Below are positions 1 to 9,517 of a stretch of 64,000 bases of DNA, one piece after another. Origin of the DNA: Microbacterium sp. AB (GTDB taxonomy: Bacteria > Actinomycetota > Actinomycetes > Actinomycetales > Microbacteriaceae); the NCBI RefSeq assembly GCF_032878875.1, contig NZ_CP118157.1:2542001-2606000 (forward strand), in the 5' to 3' direction. Each line of letters opens with the position of its first letter. The first letter of the stretch is position 1. A model generated the notes under the pieces. It had not been told where the DNA came from and searched no databases. It saw nothing but the letters and a program-made list of their open reading frames with translations. The position numbers and the translations under genes are program-made.

Positions 1-1
1 G

Positions 2-637
2 GAGCGCCGTGTGCTCCTCAAGGCGTTCGGCGCCGAGCTCGTCCTCACCGACCCCACGGGCGGCATGAAGCTCGCGCTGTCCGAGGCCGAGCGCATCGTG
101 TCGGAGACCCCCGGCGCCATCCTCGCCAAGCAGTTCGCCAACGAGGCCAACCCCGCCATCCACCGCAGGACGACCGCGGAGGAGATCTGGCGCGACACCG
201 ACGGAGACGTCGACGTCTTCGTCGCGGGCGTCGGCACGGGCGGCACCATCACGGGCGTCGGCCAGGTGCTCAAGGAGCGCAAGCCCGGCGTTCAGGTCAT
301 CGCCGTCGAGCCGACCGCGTCGCCGCTTCTGTCCACCGGGACGCCCGGTCCCGCCAAGATCCAGGGCATCGGCCCGAACTTCGTGCCCCCGATCCTCGAC
401 ACCGAGGTGTACGACGAGGTCGTCACGGTCGATTTCGAGGACTCCCTCTCCACCGCGCGCGCCCTCGCCGCGCAGGAGGGTCTGCTCGTCGGCATCTCCG
501 CCGGCGCGGCCGTCTGGGCGGCGCTCGAGGTCGCCCAGCGCCCGGAGAACGCCGGGAGGAAGATCGTCGTCATCATCCCCGACACGGGCGAGCGCTACCT
601 CTCGACGGCGCTCTTCGAGGACCTCCGCGAAGGCTGA
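2..637 (+). CDS. cysK: Cysteine synthase A (O-acetylserine sulfhydrylase), 5' truncated by window edge
   Basis: PLP-dependent enzyme that joins O-acetylserine and sulfide to make cysteine. Only the last 211 residues are in the window; the reading frame is open to base 2, so the gene starts upstream and the PLP lysine is not visible. The visible part has the phosphate-binding loop GVGTGGT (about residue 75 of the fragment), the substrate-loop region SAGAAVWAA and a C-terminus ending in FEDLREG. It is followed 19 bp later by cysE, which makes its substrate, so the two form an operon. The identification is secure from fold motifs plus context. Confidence 0.95.
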   Translation, partial: ERRVLLKAFGAELVLTDPTGGMKLALSEAERIVSETPGAILAKQFANEANPAIHRRTTAEEIWRDTDGDVDVFVAGVGTGGTITGVGQVLKERKPGVQVIAVEPTASPLLSTGTPGPAKIQGIGPNFVPPILDTEVYDEVVTVDFEDSLSTARALAAQEGLLVGISAGAAVWAALEVAQRPENAGRKIVVIIPDTGERYLSTALFEDLREG

Positions 638-656
638 GGCCCCCTCGGAGTCGCAC

Positions 657-1226
657 ATGACCGTCTGGATCCGCGTACGCGAGGACATCGCCGCCGCCAA
701 GCGGCGGGATCCCGCTGCGCGCTCGGGGCTCGAGATCGCCCTGCTCTACCCCGGGCTGCACGCCGTCTGGGCGCACCGCCTCTGGCATCGGCTGTGGCGC
801 GGACGGCTCCGCTTCGTCGCCCGCGCCGGGTCGCAGCTCACCCGCCTGCTGACGGGCATCGAGATCCATCCCGGCGCCGTGATCGGCCGCCGGCTCTTCA
901 TCGACCACGGCATGGGCGTCGTCATCGGCGAGACCGCCGAGATCGGCGACGACGTCATGCTCTATCACGGCGTCACGCTCGGGGGTCGCACGCACGACTC
1001 CGGCAAGCGCCATCCGGCCCTGGGCGACGGCGTCGCCGTCGGGGCCGGCGCGAAGGTGCTCGGCCCCGTCGTGATCGGCGCCCGGTCGATCGTCGGGGCG
1101 AACGCCGTCGTCACCCGCAGCGCCCCGGCCGACACCGTGCTCGTCGGCATCCCCGCCAAGGCCCGCGCGCGGCAGTCCGGCGACGACGCCCGCGCCGTCC
1201 TCATGGCGCCGGAGTACCACATCTGA
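657..1226 (+). CDS. cysE: Serine O-acetyltransferase
   Basis: Acetylates serine with acetyl-CoA, the committed step to cysteine. The 189-residue protein has an N-terminal helical part and a left-handed beta-helix of hexapeptide repeats (about 60-165) containing the catalytic-His segment [10 protein letters not shown] and the HGVTLGG turn. Length matches the short bacterial CysE type, about 190 aa. The last residue is isoleucine (EYHI), the residue known in the family to dock into the CysK active site to form the cysteine synthase complex. ATG start, directly downstream of cysK. Confidence 0.95.
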   Translation: MTVWIRVREDIAAAKRRDPAARSGLEIALLYPGLHAVWAHRLWHRLWRGRLRFVARAGSQLTRLLTGIEIHPGAVIGRRLFIDHGMGVVIGETAEIGDDVMLYHGVTLGGRTHDSGKRHPALGDGVAVGAGAKVLGPVVIGARSIVGANAVVTRSAPADTVLVGIPAKARARQSGDDARAVLMAPEYHI

Positions 1227-1351
1227 CGCGAGGTCGCGCGCCCGGACACCCTTTCCCTCGTCGGTGCGGGAGTGTCGTTATGACGCCGGACAACCGCACT
1301 TCGGCACCAATGACCCGGGCGAGCGGGCCCGACGCGGGCGGGCCCGACGGC

Positions 1352-2755
1352 TCACCAGACGGGCGGATGCGGCAACGGCCCGCGAGCGGCCTCCAGCTGC
1401 GCGGCCAGCGACAGCAGGACGGCCTCGCCGCCCGGACGGCCGATCAGCTGCACGCTCACGGGACGCCCCGTCGCGTCCGGATGGAGCGGCACGGTGATCG
1501 CCGGCAGCCCCGCCACGTTCACGAAGCTCGTGTGCGGCGCGTACCGGCACTGCTGCGCGAAGTTGCGCTCGGGATCGTCGGCGGGATACCAGCCGACCGG
1601 CCGCGGCGACAGCGCGAGCGCGGGCGTGACGACGACGTCGAACGGGGAGAAGGCCGAGATCGTCTCCCGCTCGAACACGGCCGCCTCGGCGTACGCCGCG
1701 AGGACGCGCTCGGCCGGAAGCGCCCTGCCCTCGCGGACGAGCCAGGCCGTGAGGGGCTCGAGCAGATCGTCGAGCCGCTCGTCGGCGACCGGGATGCGCG
1801 CCGCGGACGCCCGCCAGATCGTCGCGAAGAGCGCGGGGTACCCCCGGGGCCGCCATCCGGCGTCCGCGACGTCGTGACCCGCGGCCTCGAGCAGCCGGAC
1901 GCCGGCGTCGAACGCCGCACGCGCACCGGGGTCGAGGGTCGTGTCGGTCCAGCCGTCCCACGGGGTGACGGTCGTCGCCCCGACGCGCAGGCGCCCGGGC
2001 CCACGGCGTGCGGCGTCGTGGAAGGGACCCGATCCGGGCGCGCGCGTCGCATACGGGTACGGGCCGGATGCCGCGAGGGCGTCGAGCAGGAAGGCGGCGT
2101 CCTCGACGGTGCGGGCGATGGGGCCCGCGACCGAGAGGCCGCCCGGCGCGTCCATCCCGGATCCGACGGGGAGGCGCCCCCGCGACGGCTTCAGCCCCAC
2201 GACGCCCACCGTCGCGGCGGGGATGCGGATCGATCCGCCGCCGTCCGAGGCGGGCGCGGCGGGCAGCAGCCCCGCGGCGACGGCCGCGGCCGCGCCTCCG
2301 CTCGATCCGCCCGCGCCCGTCGTCGTGTCCCACGGGTTCCGGGCGGGAGGCGCGACACGCGACTCGGTGTATCCGGTCATCCCGAACTCGGGGGTGTTCG
2401 TCTTGCCGAGGCTCACCGCGCCCAGGTCGTCGAGCGCCCGGGCGAGCGGGTCGGAGTGCTCCGGCACGTACGATGCGAAGGCGCGCGAGCCGTACCGGGT
2501 CGGGACGCCGGCCCGCGCCGTGAGGTCCTTGTCCGCGAGCGGCATCCCCCACAGCGGCCGCGACGGGTCGGGGGCGCCCAGGGCGCCGGCCCGCCGGAGC
2601 GCCCGCTCGGCGGTCACCTCCACGAAGGCGCCGAGCGCGTCGTCCGCCCGCGCGATGCGCGCGAGGAAGTGCGCCGCCGCCTCGCGCGGCGTGACGTCGC
2701 CGCGCTGCAGGAGGCCCGCCAGCGTCACCGCGCTCAGCTCGTGCAGCTCGTCCAT
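1352..2755 (-). CDS. Amidase (amidase-signature family)
   Basis: A 467-residue amidase-signature hydrolase of C-N amide bonds. The Ser-cisSer-Lys triad is visible: Lys76 in PLADKDL, Ser151 in GGSSGG and Ser175 in DGGGSIRIPA. Length is normal for a stand-alone amidase, and the order of a leftward operon (deaminase, GntR regulator, amidohydrolase, amidase) makes it a catabolic enzyme rather than GatA; no gatB or gatC is nearby. The ATG at 2755 lies 53 bp after the amidohydrolase stop. Substrate unknown; I infer it acts on an amide produced by the neighbouring enzymes. Confidence 0.88.
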   Translation of the reverse strand: MDELHELSAVTLAGLLQRGDVTPREAAAHFLARIARADDALGAFVEVTAERALRRAGALGAPDPSRPLWGMPLADKDLTARAGVPTRYGSRAFASYVPEHSDPLARALDDLGAVSLGKTNTPEFGMTGYTESRVAPPARNPWDTTTGAGGSSGGAAAAVAAGLLPAAPASDGGGSIRIPAATVGVVGLKPSRGRLPVGSGMDAPGGLSVAGPIARTVEDAAFLLDALAASGPYPYATRAPGSGPFHDAARRGPGRLRVGATTVTPWDGWTDTTLDPGARAAFDAGVRLLEAAGHDVADAGWRPRGYPALFATIWRASAARIPVADERLDDLLEPLTAWLVREGRALPAERVLAAYAEAAVFERETISAFSPFDVVVTPALALSPRPVGWYPADDPERNFAQQCRYAPHTSFVNVAGLPAITVPLHPDATGRPVSVQLIGRPGGEAVLLSLAAQLEAARGPLPHPPVW

Positions 2756-2808
2756 CCGCTCATCCTCTCGCACGCGGGAGCGGGTCGCGCCGCGGACGAC
2801 GCGGACGC

Positions 2809-4005
2809 TCAGGCGGACGGGAGGCGCCCGTGGAGCAGCCGCCCCTTCGCGACGACCGCGACGATCCGCTCCGGCGCGAGCACGTCGAGGTCCTCCCACG
2901 GTCGTCCGCGCACGACGAGCAGGTCGGCGGAGAGGCCGGGCGCGACGACGCCCGTCGTCCGCCCCAGACCGAGGCTCGCGGCCGCGTCGGAGGTGCCGGC
3001 GACGAGCGCGCGCTCCGCCGACCACCCGAAGAGGTCGCGCATCCTCCGCAGCTCGGCGTGCGCTCCCGTGTACGGGACGAGACGCCCGTTCGCGTCGGTG
3101 CCGAGGACGAATCGCGCCCCGGCGCGCGCGGCGGCCGCGAGGTTCGCGTCCCGCCCCGCGACCACCGTCCTGGTCTGGGCGCGCGCCGCCTCCAGACGCG
3201 GGTCGTCGCCGCGCAGGATGGCCTCGTGGACGACGAGCGTGGGCGCGATCGGCACGCCCGCCGCGACGACCTCGGCGATCTCCTCCCGCGCGAGGCCCGT
3301 GGCGTGCTCGATCGAGTCCGCCCCGACCTCGAGCGCGGTCCTGATGCCCTCGGCGCTCAGGGCGTGGGCGGCCACGCGCCTGCCCAGGGCGTGCGCCTCG
3401 TCCACGATCGCCTCGGTCTCCGCGCGCGTGTGGTTGCGCCATCCGACCTCGTCGCCCAGCGAGAGGATGCCGCCGGAGGTGTAGATCTTGACGCCGTCGG
3501 CGCCCTCCCTCGCCCATCGCCGGACGAGCCGCCGGCACTCGTCCACGCCGTCGGCGACGGGCGGGCGCACGGGGGCGCCGTGCGGGGTGAAGAGGTCGCC
3601 ATGGCCCGCCGTCATGCTGACGGGGCCGTACGCGAGGAGCCGCGGCCCGTCGACGACGCCCGCGGCGAGCGCGCGCGCCGCGGCGAGCTGCGGGCCCGTC
3701 GCGTACAGGTCGCGCAGCGTCGTGACGCCCGCCGCCGCGAAGCGGAGCGCGCCTCCGAGGACGTGGAGGGACTTCTCGGCGTCGGGCGTGACGACGGCCC
3801 ACGCCGAGTCGGCGACCGCCTCGGCCACCGCGACGTCGAGATGCACGTGCGTGTCGACGAGGCCCGGGATGACGCTGAGCCCGCCGCCGGGGCCGCCGAC
3901 GGAGGACACGTCGTCGATCCGCCCGTCCGACCAGCTCAGCGCGACGGTCCCCCGGTGCGTCCGGCCGTCCCAGAGGTCGACGGCGTCCAGCCGGCCGTCG
4001 CTCAC
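2809..4005 (-). CDS. Metal-dependent amidohydrolase (imidazolonepropionase/prolidase-like)
   Basis: A 398-residue amidohydrolase-superfamily enzyme. It has an N-terminal small beta domain, the first metal motif PGLVDTHVHLD (HxH), VKIYTSGG with the candidate carboxylated lysine, two further histidine segments (RVAAHALS and ADSIEHATG) and the late metal aspartate in GTDANG. The C-terminus returns to the small beta domain (LSADLLVVRG), as in this superfamily. I place the start at a GTG that overlaps the gntR stop (GTGA), implying translational coupling. Substrate not predictable: cyclic amides, imidazolones or dipeptides are all known for relatives. Confidence 0.85.
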   Translation of the reverse strand: MSDGRLDAVDLWDGRTHRGTVALSWSDGRIDDVSSVGGPGGGLSVIPGLVDTHVHLDVAVAEAVADSAWAVVTPDAEKSLHVLGGALRFAAAGVTTLRDLYATGPQLAAARALAAGVVDGPRLLAYGPVSMTAGHGDLFTPHGAPVRPPVADGVDECRRLVRRWAREGADGVKIYTSGGILSLGDEVGWRNHTRAETEAIVDEAHALGRRVAAHALSAEGIRTALEVGADSIEHATGLAREEIAEVVAAGVPIAPTLVVHEAILRGDDPRLEAARAQTRTVVAGRDANLAAAARAGARFVLGTDANGRLVPYTGAHAELRRMRDLFGWSAERALVAGTSDAAASLGLGRTTGVVAPGLSADLLVVRGRPWEDLDVLAPERIVAVVAKGRLLHGRLPSA

Positions 4006-4715
4006 GACCACGGCTCCGGGAAGCGGCGCACGACGGAGTACTGCACGATGTCGGGATGGTGCCGCTCGACGGCGTGGAACACGCGCCGGCCCGACCGGAG
4101 CATGCCGACGATGGTGAGGAGCATGCACGCGGCGCCGTCCGCCAGGCCCAGCTCGCCCGCGACGGCGCCGGAGACGTTCTCGACGCCGGGCGTCGCGACC
4201 TCCCAGACGACGGGCTCGGCCCACAGCTCCGCGACGAGGTCGAAGGCCGAGATCCGCGCGTCCGGCGCGGCGCCGTCGGGCAGCACGACGGTGTTCTCCG
4301 CGAGCATCGCGGGACGTCCGTCGGCGGACCACAGCTTGCGCGCGCGGAGCACGGGGGCGTCGGGATGCTCGTCGAGGACGTCCGCCAGCTCGGGGCCGAG
4401 GCGCTCGACGCGCTGGTCCAGCACCGCCACGCCCGGCTGGAACCCGAGCCGGTCGAGCAGCCGGCTGTGCTCGATCTGCTCCTCCAGCCGGACGGTCATC
4501 CGCAGGGCGACGGGATCGACCGTGGTCGCCGCCCCCTGGTGCCTGCGCACGATCCCCTGCTGCTCCAGCAGGGCGAGGACCCGGCGGATCTGGGGGCGGT
4601 TCGTCTCGAGCCGCCGCGCGAGCTCGTGCTCGCCCGGCAGCGAGACCCCCTGCCGCACCGTCTCGCGGGCGATGGCGAGCACGGCCCGCCGCAGCCTCTC
4701 GGCATCCGCCGTCAT
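4002..4715 (-). CDS. GntR-family transcriptional regulator with UTRA-type effector domain
   Basis: A 237-residue regulator: winged helix-turn-helix at about 5-65 (LPGEHELARRLETNRPQIRR) and a C-terminal UTRA-like ligand domain that ends in the typical HPDIVQYSVVRR strand. It sits second in the leftward catabolic operon; its ATG overlaps the deaminase stop (ATGA) and its stop overlaps the amidohydrolase start. It is the only regulator in the 1.3-13.3 kb locus, so it most likely controls both divergent arms through the paired 13-bp sites at 5845 and 5962, with the imported compound or a product as effector. The operator assignment is inference. Confidence 0.88.
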   Translation of the reverse strand: MTADAERLRRAVLAIARETVRQGVSLPGEHELARRLETNRPQIRRVLALLEQQGIVRRHQGAATTVDPVALRMTVRLEEQIEHSRLLDRLGFQPGVAVLDQRVERLGPELADVLDEHPDAPVLRARKLWSADGRPAMLAENTVVLPDGAAPDARISAFDLVAELWAEPVVWEVATPGVENVSGAVAGELGLADGAACMLLTIVGMLRSGRRVFHAVERHHPDIVQYSVVRRFPEPWS

Positions 4716-5797
4716 CGCTCCCTCTCCCCCGCGCCCATGGCGTCCGCCCGCCGGGCGAGCGCCTCGAGGCCCTCCTCGCGCACGCCGTCCGGCGCGAAGC
4801 TCGCCCGGAACGAGTCCCGGGCGAGGCCGACGACACGCCCATCGTCCCATCCGAACGCCTGCGCGCACAGCAGCCACTCGGTCTCGATCCGCGTCCCCAG
4901 GGCCGCCGGGTCGTCGGTGTTGACCGTCACGGTCACGCCGTCCCGCGCGAGGGCGTCGACCGGGTGCTCGTCGAGCCGCGCGTACAGGCCGAGGGCGATG
5001 TTCGAGGTCGGGCACACGCCCACCGGCACGCCGTCCGCGGCGAGACGATCGACGAGACGCGGATCCTCCACCGCCCGCACGCCGTGGTCGATGCGCTCCG
5101 CGTGCAGCAGGGTGAGCGCGTCCCACACGCCCTCAGGGCCGCTCGACTCCCCCGCGTGCACGGTGCGCCGGAGCCCGCCGCGGCGTGCGAGGCCGAAGGC
5201 GTCGGCGAAGCGGGGCGCCGTGCGCCCGGACACCCGCTCGTCGCCGTCCACGGACACGCCGACGAGGCCCTGCGGACGCTCGCCGAGGAGCGTCGTGACG
5301 AGCTCCTCCGCCTCGGCGGACGACGCCGTCCGCAGGATGGACGCGCAGATCCCCACGGCACAGAGGCCGTCAGCGGCGGCATCGGCGAAGCCCGCGCCGA
5401 GGGCGTCCAGGAAGGCGGCCGGCCGACGGCGCCAGGACGCCCAGTGGGCGGGGTTCACGATGACGTCGGTGTACGAGATGCCGGAGGCGCTCTGCCTGGC
5501 GGCGAACCGGTACGCGAGCCGCGCGAGCTGCTGCGGCGTCGAGAAGAGCGACCCCTCCCAGTCGAGGAATCGGAGGAAAGCCGACAGGGGCGTGGCCCCG
5601 GACGGACGGGCTGAGGGCTCGTGCGTCGAGGTGTCGAACAGGGTCGCAGCCGGTCCCGGGAGGGCGACGCCCGTGTGAGCCGCCGCCTCCAGCAGGTCGG
5701 CGAGCTCGATCGCCCCCTCGAGGTGCACGTGCACCTCCGCCTTCGGCAGCGAGCGGATGCCCGGCATCGACACGAGACCTGCGGACACAGCGGTCAC
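4712..5797 (-). CDS. Adenosine/adenine deaminase-family aminohydrolase
   Basis: Zinc aminohydrolase of the ADA/AMP deaminase family, 361 residues. Visible are the metal motif HVHLEG (about 23-28), the catalytic HAGE, the IDHGVR histidine, SNIALG, and the NTDDPA segment with the zinc aspartate. It is the first gene of the leftward operon. I chose the GTG at 5797 because a GGAGGAGGGG ribosome-binding site lies just upstream; an internal ATG at 5767 is the alternative. The family includes adenosine, adenine and other aminopurine deaminases, so the substrate may not be adenosine. Confidence 0.85.
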   Translation of the reverse strand: MTAVSAGLVSMPGIRSLPKAEVHVHLEGAIELADLLEAAAHTGVALPGPAATLFDTSTHEPSARPSGATPLSAFLRFLDWEGSLFSTPQQLARLAYRFAARQSASGISYTDVIVNPAHWASWRRRPAAFLDALGAGFADAAADGLCAVGICASILRTASSAEAEELVTTLLGERPQGLVGVSVDGDERVSGRTAPRFADAFGLARRGGLRRTVHAGESSGPEGVWDALTLLHAERIDHGVRAVEDPRLVDRLAADGVPVGVCPTSNIALGLYARLDEHPVDALARDGVTVTVNTDDPAALGTRIETEWLLCAQAFGWDDGRVVGLARDSFRASFAPDGVREEGLEALARRADAMGAGERER

Positions 5798-5844
5798 CTG
5801 GGAGCCCCCTCCTCCGGGCGCCTCCCGGATCGCACCAGGCTACA

Positions 5845-5857
5845 ACCTGTTGACAAG
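5845..5857. promoter_or_regulatory. Candidate GntR operator, copy 1 (ACCTGTTGACAAG)
   Basis: A 13-bp sequence exactly repeated 117 bp away at 5962, in the same orientation, in the divergent region between the deaminase and importer operons. It contains the odd palindrome TTGACAA. On the minus strand it lies just upstream of TAGCCT, a possible -10 of the deaminase operon. Assignment to the neighbouring GntR regulator is inference. Confidence 0.55.
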
Positions 5858-5949
5858 CCCCTCCGACAGCGAGCGCGCCGGACGATTGCGCGCAGGAAAA
5901 CTCGGTGTAACACATGGAAACACCAGACTCCCGGTCGGCGCTCTCCCTC

Positions 5950-5955
5950 TAGTGT
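5950..5955 (+). promoter_or_regulatory. Candidate -10 element (TAGTGT) of the importer/monooxygenase operon
   Basis: TAGTGT fits the actinobacterial TAnnnT -10 pattern and lies 67 bp before the binding-protein start, immediately upstream of operator copy 2. Binding there would block transcription. No clear -35 is visible. The same hexamer occurs before the dehydrogenase gene at 46620. Confidence 0.4.
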
Positions 5956-5961
5956 GGCCCT

Positions 5962-5974
5962 ACCTGTTGACAAG
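5962..5974. promoter_or_regulatory. Candidate GntR operator, copy 2 (ACCTGTTGACAAG)
   Basis: Second exact copy of the 13-bp site at 5845. It follows TAGTGT at 5950, so a bound repressor would overlap the start site of the rightward importer operon. Two identical copies, one next to each divergent promoter, are what a regulator of both arms would need. Confidence 0.55.
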
Positions 5975-6021
5975 TCATGCCGACCACGCCCTGCGGTCCG
6001 GCACAGCAAGAGAGGCCAGCC

Positions 6022-7080
6022 ATGCCCCATCCCCGTGGTCCCCGAGCGGCCAGAGCGCTCGGCGCCCTGACTCTCGCCGGCGCCCTCGTCGCGTCCCTCG
6101 CCTCGTGCGCCTCGTCCGGCACGGCCGAAGAGGGCTCCGCGGACTACGGCGACATCACCGTGCAGCTCTCGTGGCTCAAGAACCACGAGTTCTCGGGGTA
6201 CTTCGAGGCCGACCGCCGCGGCTACTTCGAGGAGGCGGGCTTCGCGGACGTCGAGCTCGTCGCGGGCGGCATCGGCGGCGTGCCCGCCGCGACCGCCCTC
6301 ACGAGCGGCAGCGCGTGGGTCGGCATCGCCTCCCCCTCCGACGTCGCCCAGGCGAACGCCGAGGGCGCCGACCTGCGGATCGTCGCGACGACCTACCAGA
6401 AGAACCCCTTCACCCTCGTCTCGGCGGACTCCGACCCGATCGAGACGCCGGCAGACCTCGTCGGCAAGACCATCGCGGTGGCGGACTCGAGCGCGACCAA
6501 CTGGGAAGCGTTCCTCGCGGCCAACGACATCGACCCCGACGACGTCGACCGCGTCCCCTACGGCGATGCGCAGAACGATCTGAAGCTCGGCAACATCGAC
6601 GGCTTCATGGGCTACGGCGACGGCGGCGCCCCGCTGCGTGCCACGGGCTTCGGCGCGCAGGAGTTCCTCCTCGCCGACTACGGGCTCGCGTACTCGGGCG
6701 AGGCCGTCGTCGTCACCGCCGAGACGCTCGCGAACGAGGCCGACGAGGTGGAGGCGTTCCTCACGGCCTACGCACGCGGCTGGAAGGACGCCTTCGACGA
6801 CGTCGACGGGACGATCGACCTCGTCGTCGACGACTACGGCAAGGACCAGAACTACGCGCGCGAGGACATCGAGCTATCCTGGGAGCAGCAGGAGCGACTC
6901 ATCCTCACGGACGAGTCCCTCGAGAACGGCATCGGGACGATCAGCGACGACGCGGTCCAGCGGAACATCGACAGCCTGGCGCTCGTCGGCTACGACGTCG
7001 CCGAGGAGGACCTCTTCGACACCTCGCTCATCGCCGACGTGTACGCGGAGCGCCCCGAGCTCGTGATCGGAGCCGAGTGA
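6022..7080 (+). CDS. ABC importer substrate-binding lipoprotein, NMT1/THI5 family
   Basis: Extracytoplasmic solute receptor of a nitrate/sulfonate/thiamine-precursor type ABC importer, 352 residues. It has a signal peptide with lipobox LASC (Cys29) and the NMT1/THI5-like opening [14 protein letters not shown], seen in receptors for pyrimidine thiamine precursors and similar heterocycles. I chose the ATG at 6022, which gives a normal lipoprotein signal, over an upstream in-frame ATG at 5977. First gene of the rightward operon; the ATPase start overlaps its stop. The ligand is unknown, but the family favours small heterocycles or sulfonates. Confidence 0.88.
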   Translation: MPHPRGPRAARALGALTLAGALVASLASCASSGTAEEGSADYGDITVQLSWLKNHEFSGYFEADRRGYFEEAGFADVELVAGGIGGVPAATALTSGSAWVGIASPSDVAQANAEGADLRIVATTYQKNPFTLVSADSDPIETPADLVGKTIAVADSSATNWEAFLAANDIDPDDVDRVPYGDAQNDLKLGNIDGFMGYGDGGAPLRATGFGAQEFLLADYGLAYSGEAVVVTAETLANEADEVEAFLTAYARGWKDAFDDVDGTIDLVVDDYGKDQNYAREDIELSWEQQERLILTDESLENGIGTISDDAVQRNIDSLALVGYDVAEEDLFDTSLIADVYAERPELVIGAE

Positions 7081-7901
7081 CCCCGGCGCCGCATCCCTCC
7101 GGCCCCGCCTCGGCGGGGCCGGAGGCGGGTCTCGACATCCGGGACCTGCGCAAGTCGTTCGGAGGGCGCCGTCCCGTCGAGGCGCTCGCAGGCGTCGACC
7201 TCTCGATCGAGCGAGGGGGCTTCGTCTCGCTCATCGGCCCGTCGGGATGCGGCAAGTCGACCGTGCTGCGGATCCTCGCCGGCCTCGACGCGCCGTCGGG
7301 CGGCAGCGTGAGCGTGCACGGCGAAGAGGTCGTCGGCGGCCGCAGGCGCGACGACGTCGGCGTGGCCTTCCAGGACGCCGCGCTCCTGGACTGGCGCTCC
7401 GTGCGACGCAACGTCGCCCTTCCGCTCGAGCTCGCGGGACGCTCGGTCGACCGCGCGCGCGTCGACGAGCTCATCCGGCTCGTCGGGCTCTCGGGCTTCG
7501 AGCACGCCCGCCCCGCGCAGCTCTCGGGGGGCATGCGCCAGCGCGTCTCGATCGCCCGCGCCCTCGTCGTGCAGCCCGAGCTGCTGCTGCTCGACGAGCC
7601 GTTCGGCGCGCTCGACGACATGACGCGGCAGCGGCTCAACTTCGAGCTGCAGCGCATCTGGTCCGAGCGTCCGTCGACGACCCTCATGGTCACCCACGGG
7701 ATCCAGGAGGCCATCCTCCTCTCCGACGCCGTCGCCGTGATGTCGCGGCGCCCCGGCCGGATCGTCGAGCTCGTCCCGATCGACCTGCCGCGCCCCCGCA
7801 CGGTCGACGTCATCCGCTCCCCCGAGTTCCACGCCGTGAGCGATCGCCTCGTCGAGCTGCTGTTCCGCACGGGACGGGAAGAGGACGACGATGCCGCGTA
7901 G
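7077..7901 (+). CDS. ABC importer ATP-binding protein (SsuB/TauB/ThiZ type)
   Basis: Cytoplasmic ATPase of the importer, 274 residues. Walker [10 protein letters not shown] at 54-62, Q-loop Gln99, signature LSGGM at 149-153, Walker B LLLLDEP at 169-175 and the switch His in VTHGIQEA. The [11 protein letters not shown] segment is typical of the nitrate/taurine subfamily. GTG start overlaps the binding-protein stop (GTGA); the end overlaps the first permease gene. Confidence 0.92.
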   Translation: MTPAPHPSGPASAGPEAGLDIRDLRKSFGGRRPVEALAGVDLSIERGGFVSLIGPSGCGKSTVLRILAGLDAPSGGSVSVHGEEVVGGRRRDDVGVAFQDAALLDWRSVRRNVALPLELAGRSVDRARVDELIRLVGLSGFEHARPAQLSGGMRQRVSIARALVVQPELLLLDEPFGALDDMTRQRLNFELQRIWSERPSTTLMVTHGIQEAILLSDAVAVMSRRPGRIVELVPIDLPRPRTVDVIRSPEFHAVSDRLVELLFRTGREEDDDAA

Positions 7902-8664
7902 CACCGTCGTGCGGGCCGCGCTCGGCGCGACCGGCTTCGCGGTCGTCATCGCGGCCTGGTGGATCGCGGCCGACACCGCCTTCGCCGTCAACGGCGTCGT
8001 GCCGTCACCGCCCGACCTCGTCCGCCAGATCGCCGAGGACGGCACGGGCTACTATCTCGCGCAGATCGGCGTGACGCTCTCCAGCGCCGGCCAGGGATAC
8101 CTCTGGGGCGCCGGCGTGGCGCTCCTGCTCGCCGTCGTCGTCATGGTGCTCCCCGCGCTGTCCAGTCCCGTCGGCCAGCTCGCGCTCTTCGTCGAATGCG
8201 CGCCGGCCGCGGCGATCGGCCCCGTCGTCCTCGCCGTCGTGCAGGGCCGGACGCCCTCGATCTTCCTCGCCGCGATCGCCGTGCTGTTCACGACCCTCGT
8301 CGGCGCCCTGCTCGGCGCCCGCGCCACGCGCCGCATCGAGGTCGACGTGATCGCCGTGTACGGCGGGAACCGATGGGACCTCTTCCGGAAGGTGAAGCTG
8401 TTCGCCGCCCTGCCCGCCACCGTCAACGCCCTGAAGATCGGCATCCCCGCCGCCATCCTCGGGGCGATCATCGGCGAGTACCTCGGCGGCGTCGACTCGG
8501 GCGTCGGCGTCGCGCTCGCCGTCGCGCAGCGCTCCATCCAGGTGGAGCGCACGTGGATCTTCGGCCTCAGCGCGGCCCTCGTCACGAGCATCGGCTATGC
8601 GCTGCTGAGCGTGCTCGGCCGCGCGCTGCTCCCCTGGTCCGCCGCCGCACGGAGACTCGGATGA
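7891..8664 (+). CDS. ABC importer permease 1 (SsuC/TauC type)
   Basis: Integral membrane subunit, 257 residues, about six hydrophobic segments. The cytoplasmic EAA-like loop is recognisable around [19 protein letters not shown], and the last third ([18 protein letters not shown]) is typical of binding-protein-dependent permeases of the nitrate/sulfonate family. The ATG lies inside the end of the ATPase gene, and its stop overlaps the next permease (ATGA). A second, non-identical permease follows, so the translocation pore is probably a heterodimer, whereas many SsuC-type systems use a homodimer. Confidence 0.9.
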   Translation: MPRSTVVRAALGATGFAVVIAAWWIAADTAFAVNGVVPSPPDLVRQIAEDGTGYYLAQIGVTLSSAGQGYLWGAGVALLLAVVVMVLPALSSPVGQLALFVECAPAAAIGPVVLAVVQGRTPSIFLAAIAVLFTTLVGALLGARATRRIEVDVIAVYGGNRWDLFRKVKLFAALPATVNALKIGIPAAILGAIIGEYLGGVDSGVGVALAVAQRSIQVERTWIFGLSAALVTSIGYALLSVLGRALLPWSAAARRLG

Positions 8665-9503
8665 GCGCCGCTCGCGTGACACCGGCCCGCGTCGCGCCCC
8701 CGCACCGGGCCGCGGGCGTCTCGTCCGCCGTGCTCCGCCGAGCCGGCGTCTTCCTCGGGACCGTCGTGTTCATCCTCGTCGTCTGGCAGGCGCTGCTCGT
8801 GGTGACGGGCGTCAGCCCGTTCGTGGCGAAGTCGCCCGCCGACGTCTGGGCGTTCCTCTGGACGGACGGGGAGGCCGCCCTCAACCGCGCGCAGGTCCTC
8901 GACGGCCTGCTCGTCACCGCCCACGACGCCGGCATCGGATACGTCGCGGGGCTCGGCGGCGCCGCCGTCATCGCGACGCTGTTCGCGCTCTTCCCCGCCC
9001 TGTCGACGGCGTTCATGCCCGTCGCGATGGTGCTGCGGACGTTCCCGCTCGTCGCGCTGACGCCGCTCATCGTGCTCGCGTTCGGGCGCGGGGTCGCGGG
9101 GCTCGCCGCCATCGGCTTCATCGTCGTGTTCTTCTCCGCGCTCGTGACGATCTCGTTCGGCATCGCGGGAGCGTCCCGGCAGGCGCTCGACGTGGTCGCC
9201 GTCTTCGGCGGAGGACGGTGGGCCGGCGTGTTCAAGGTGGGCCTGCCGTCGGCGCTCCCCGCCTTCTTCACGGCCGCGAGGCTCGCCATCCCGCAGTCGC
9301 TGTCCGCGGCGCTCATCGCCGAATGGCTCATCACCGGGACGGGCGCGGGCTCGCAGCTCATGCGTGCCGCCGGCACCTCCCAGTACGTCGCGCTGTGGTC
9401 GACCGCGGCCGTGTTCATCTTCGCGACCACCATCGTCTACACGCTCGTCACGACGCTCGAGGAGCTCGTGCTCGCCCGCTTCGGCGGACGCGAGACCCCC
9501 TGA
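8661..9503 (+). CDS. ABC importer permease 2 (SsuC/TauC type)
   Basis: Second membrane subunit, 280 residues, with a longer Arg-rich N-terminus before the first membrane segment and about six hydrophobic helices. The EAA-like loop is DVVAVFGGGRWAGVFKVGLP. It overlaps permease 1 by 4 nt (ATGA) and is followed 14 bp later by the first flavoenzyme gene, so transport and metabolism genes share a transcript. It differs from permease 1 throughout, so this is no recent duplication. Confidence 0.9.
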   Translation: MSAARVTPARVAPPHRAAGVSSAVLRRAGVFLGTVVFILVVWQALLVVTGVSPFVAKSPADVWAFLWTDGEAALNRAQVLDGLLVTAHDAGIGYVAGLGGAAVIATLFALFPALSTAFMPVAMVLRTFPLVALTPLIVLAFGRGVAGLAAIGFIVVFFSALVTISFGIAGASRQALDVVAVFGGGRWAGVFKVGLPSALPAFFTAARLAIPQSLSAALIAEWLITGTGAGSQLMRAAGTSQYVALWSTAAVFIFATTIVYTLVTTLEELVLARFGGRETP

Positions 9504-9517
9504 CGGAGAGGACCGCT

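Noticed and set aside
794..3484. Very long open frame of about 900 codons on the plus strand
   Set aside because: It runs antisense and out of frame across cysE, the amidase and the amidohydrolase; Arg/Pro/Ala-rich translation with no domain. High GC leaves shadow frames open.
5850..5855. TTGACA as a -35 element inside the 13-bp repeat
   Set aside because: No -10 lies 16-18 bp downstream of either TTGACA copy, so I read the repeat as an operator, not as a promoter.
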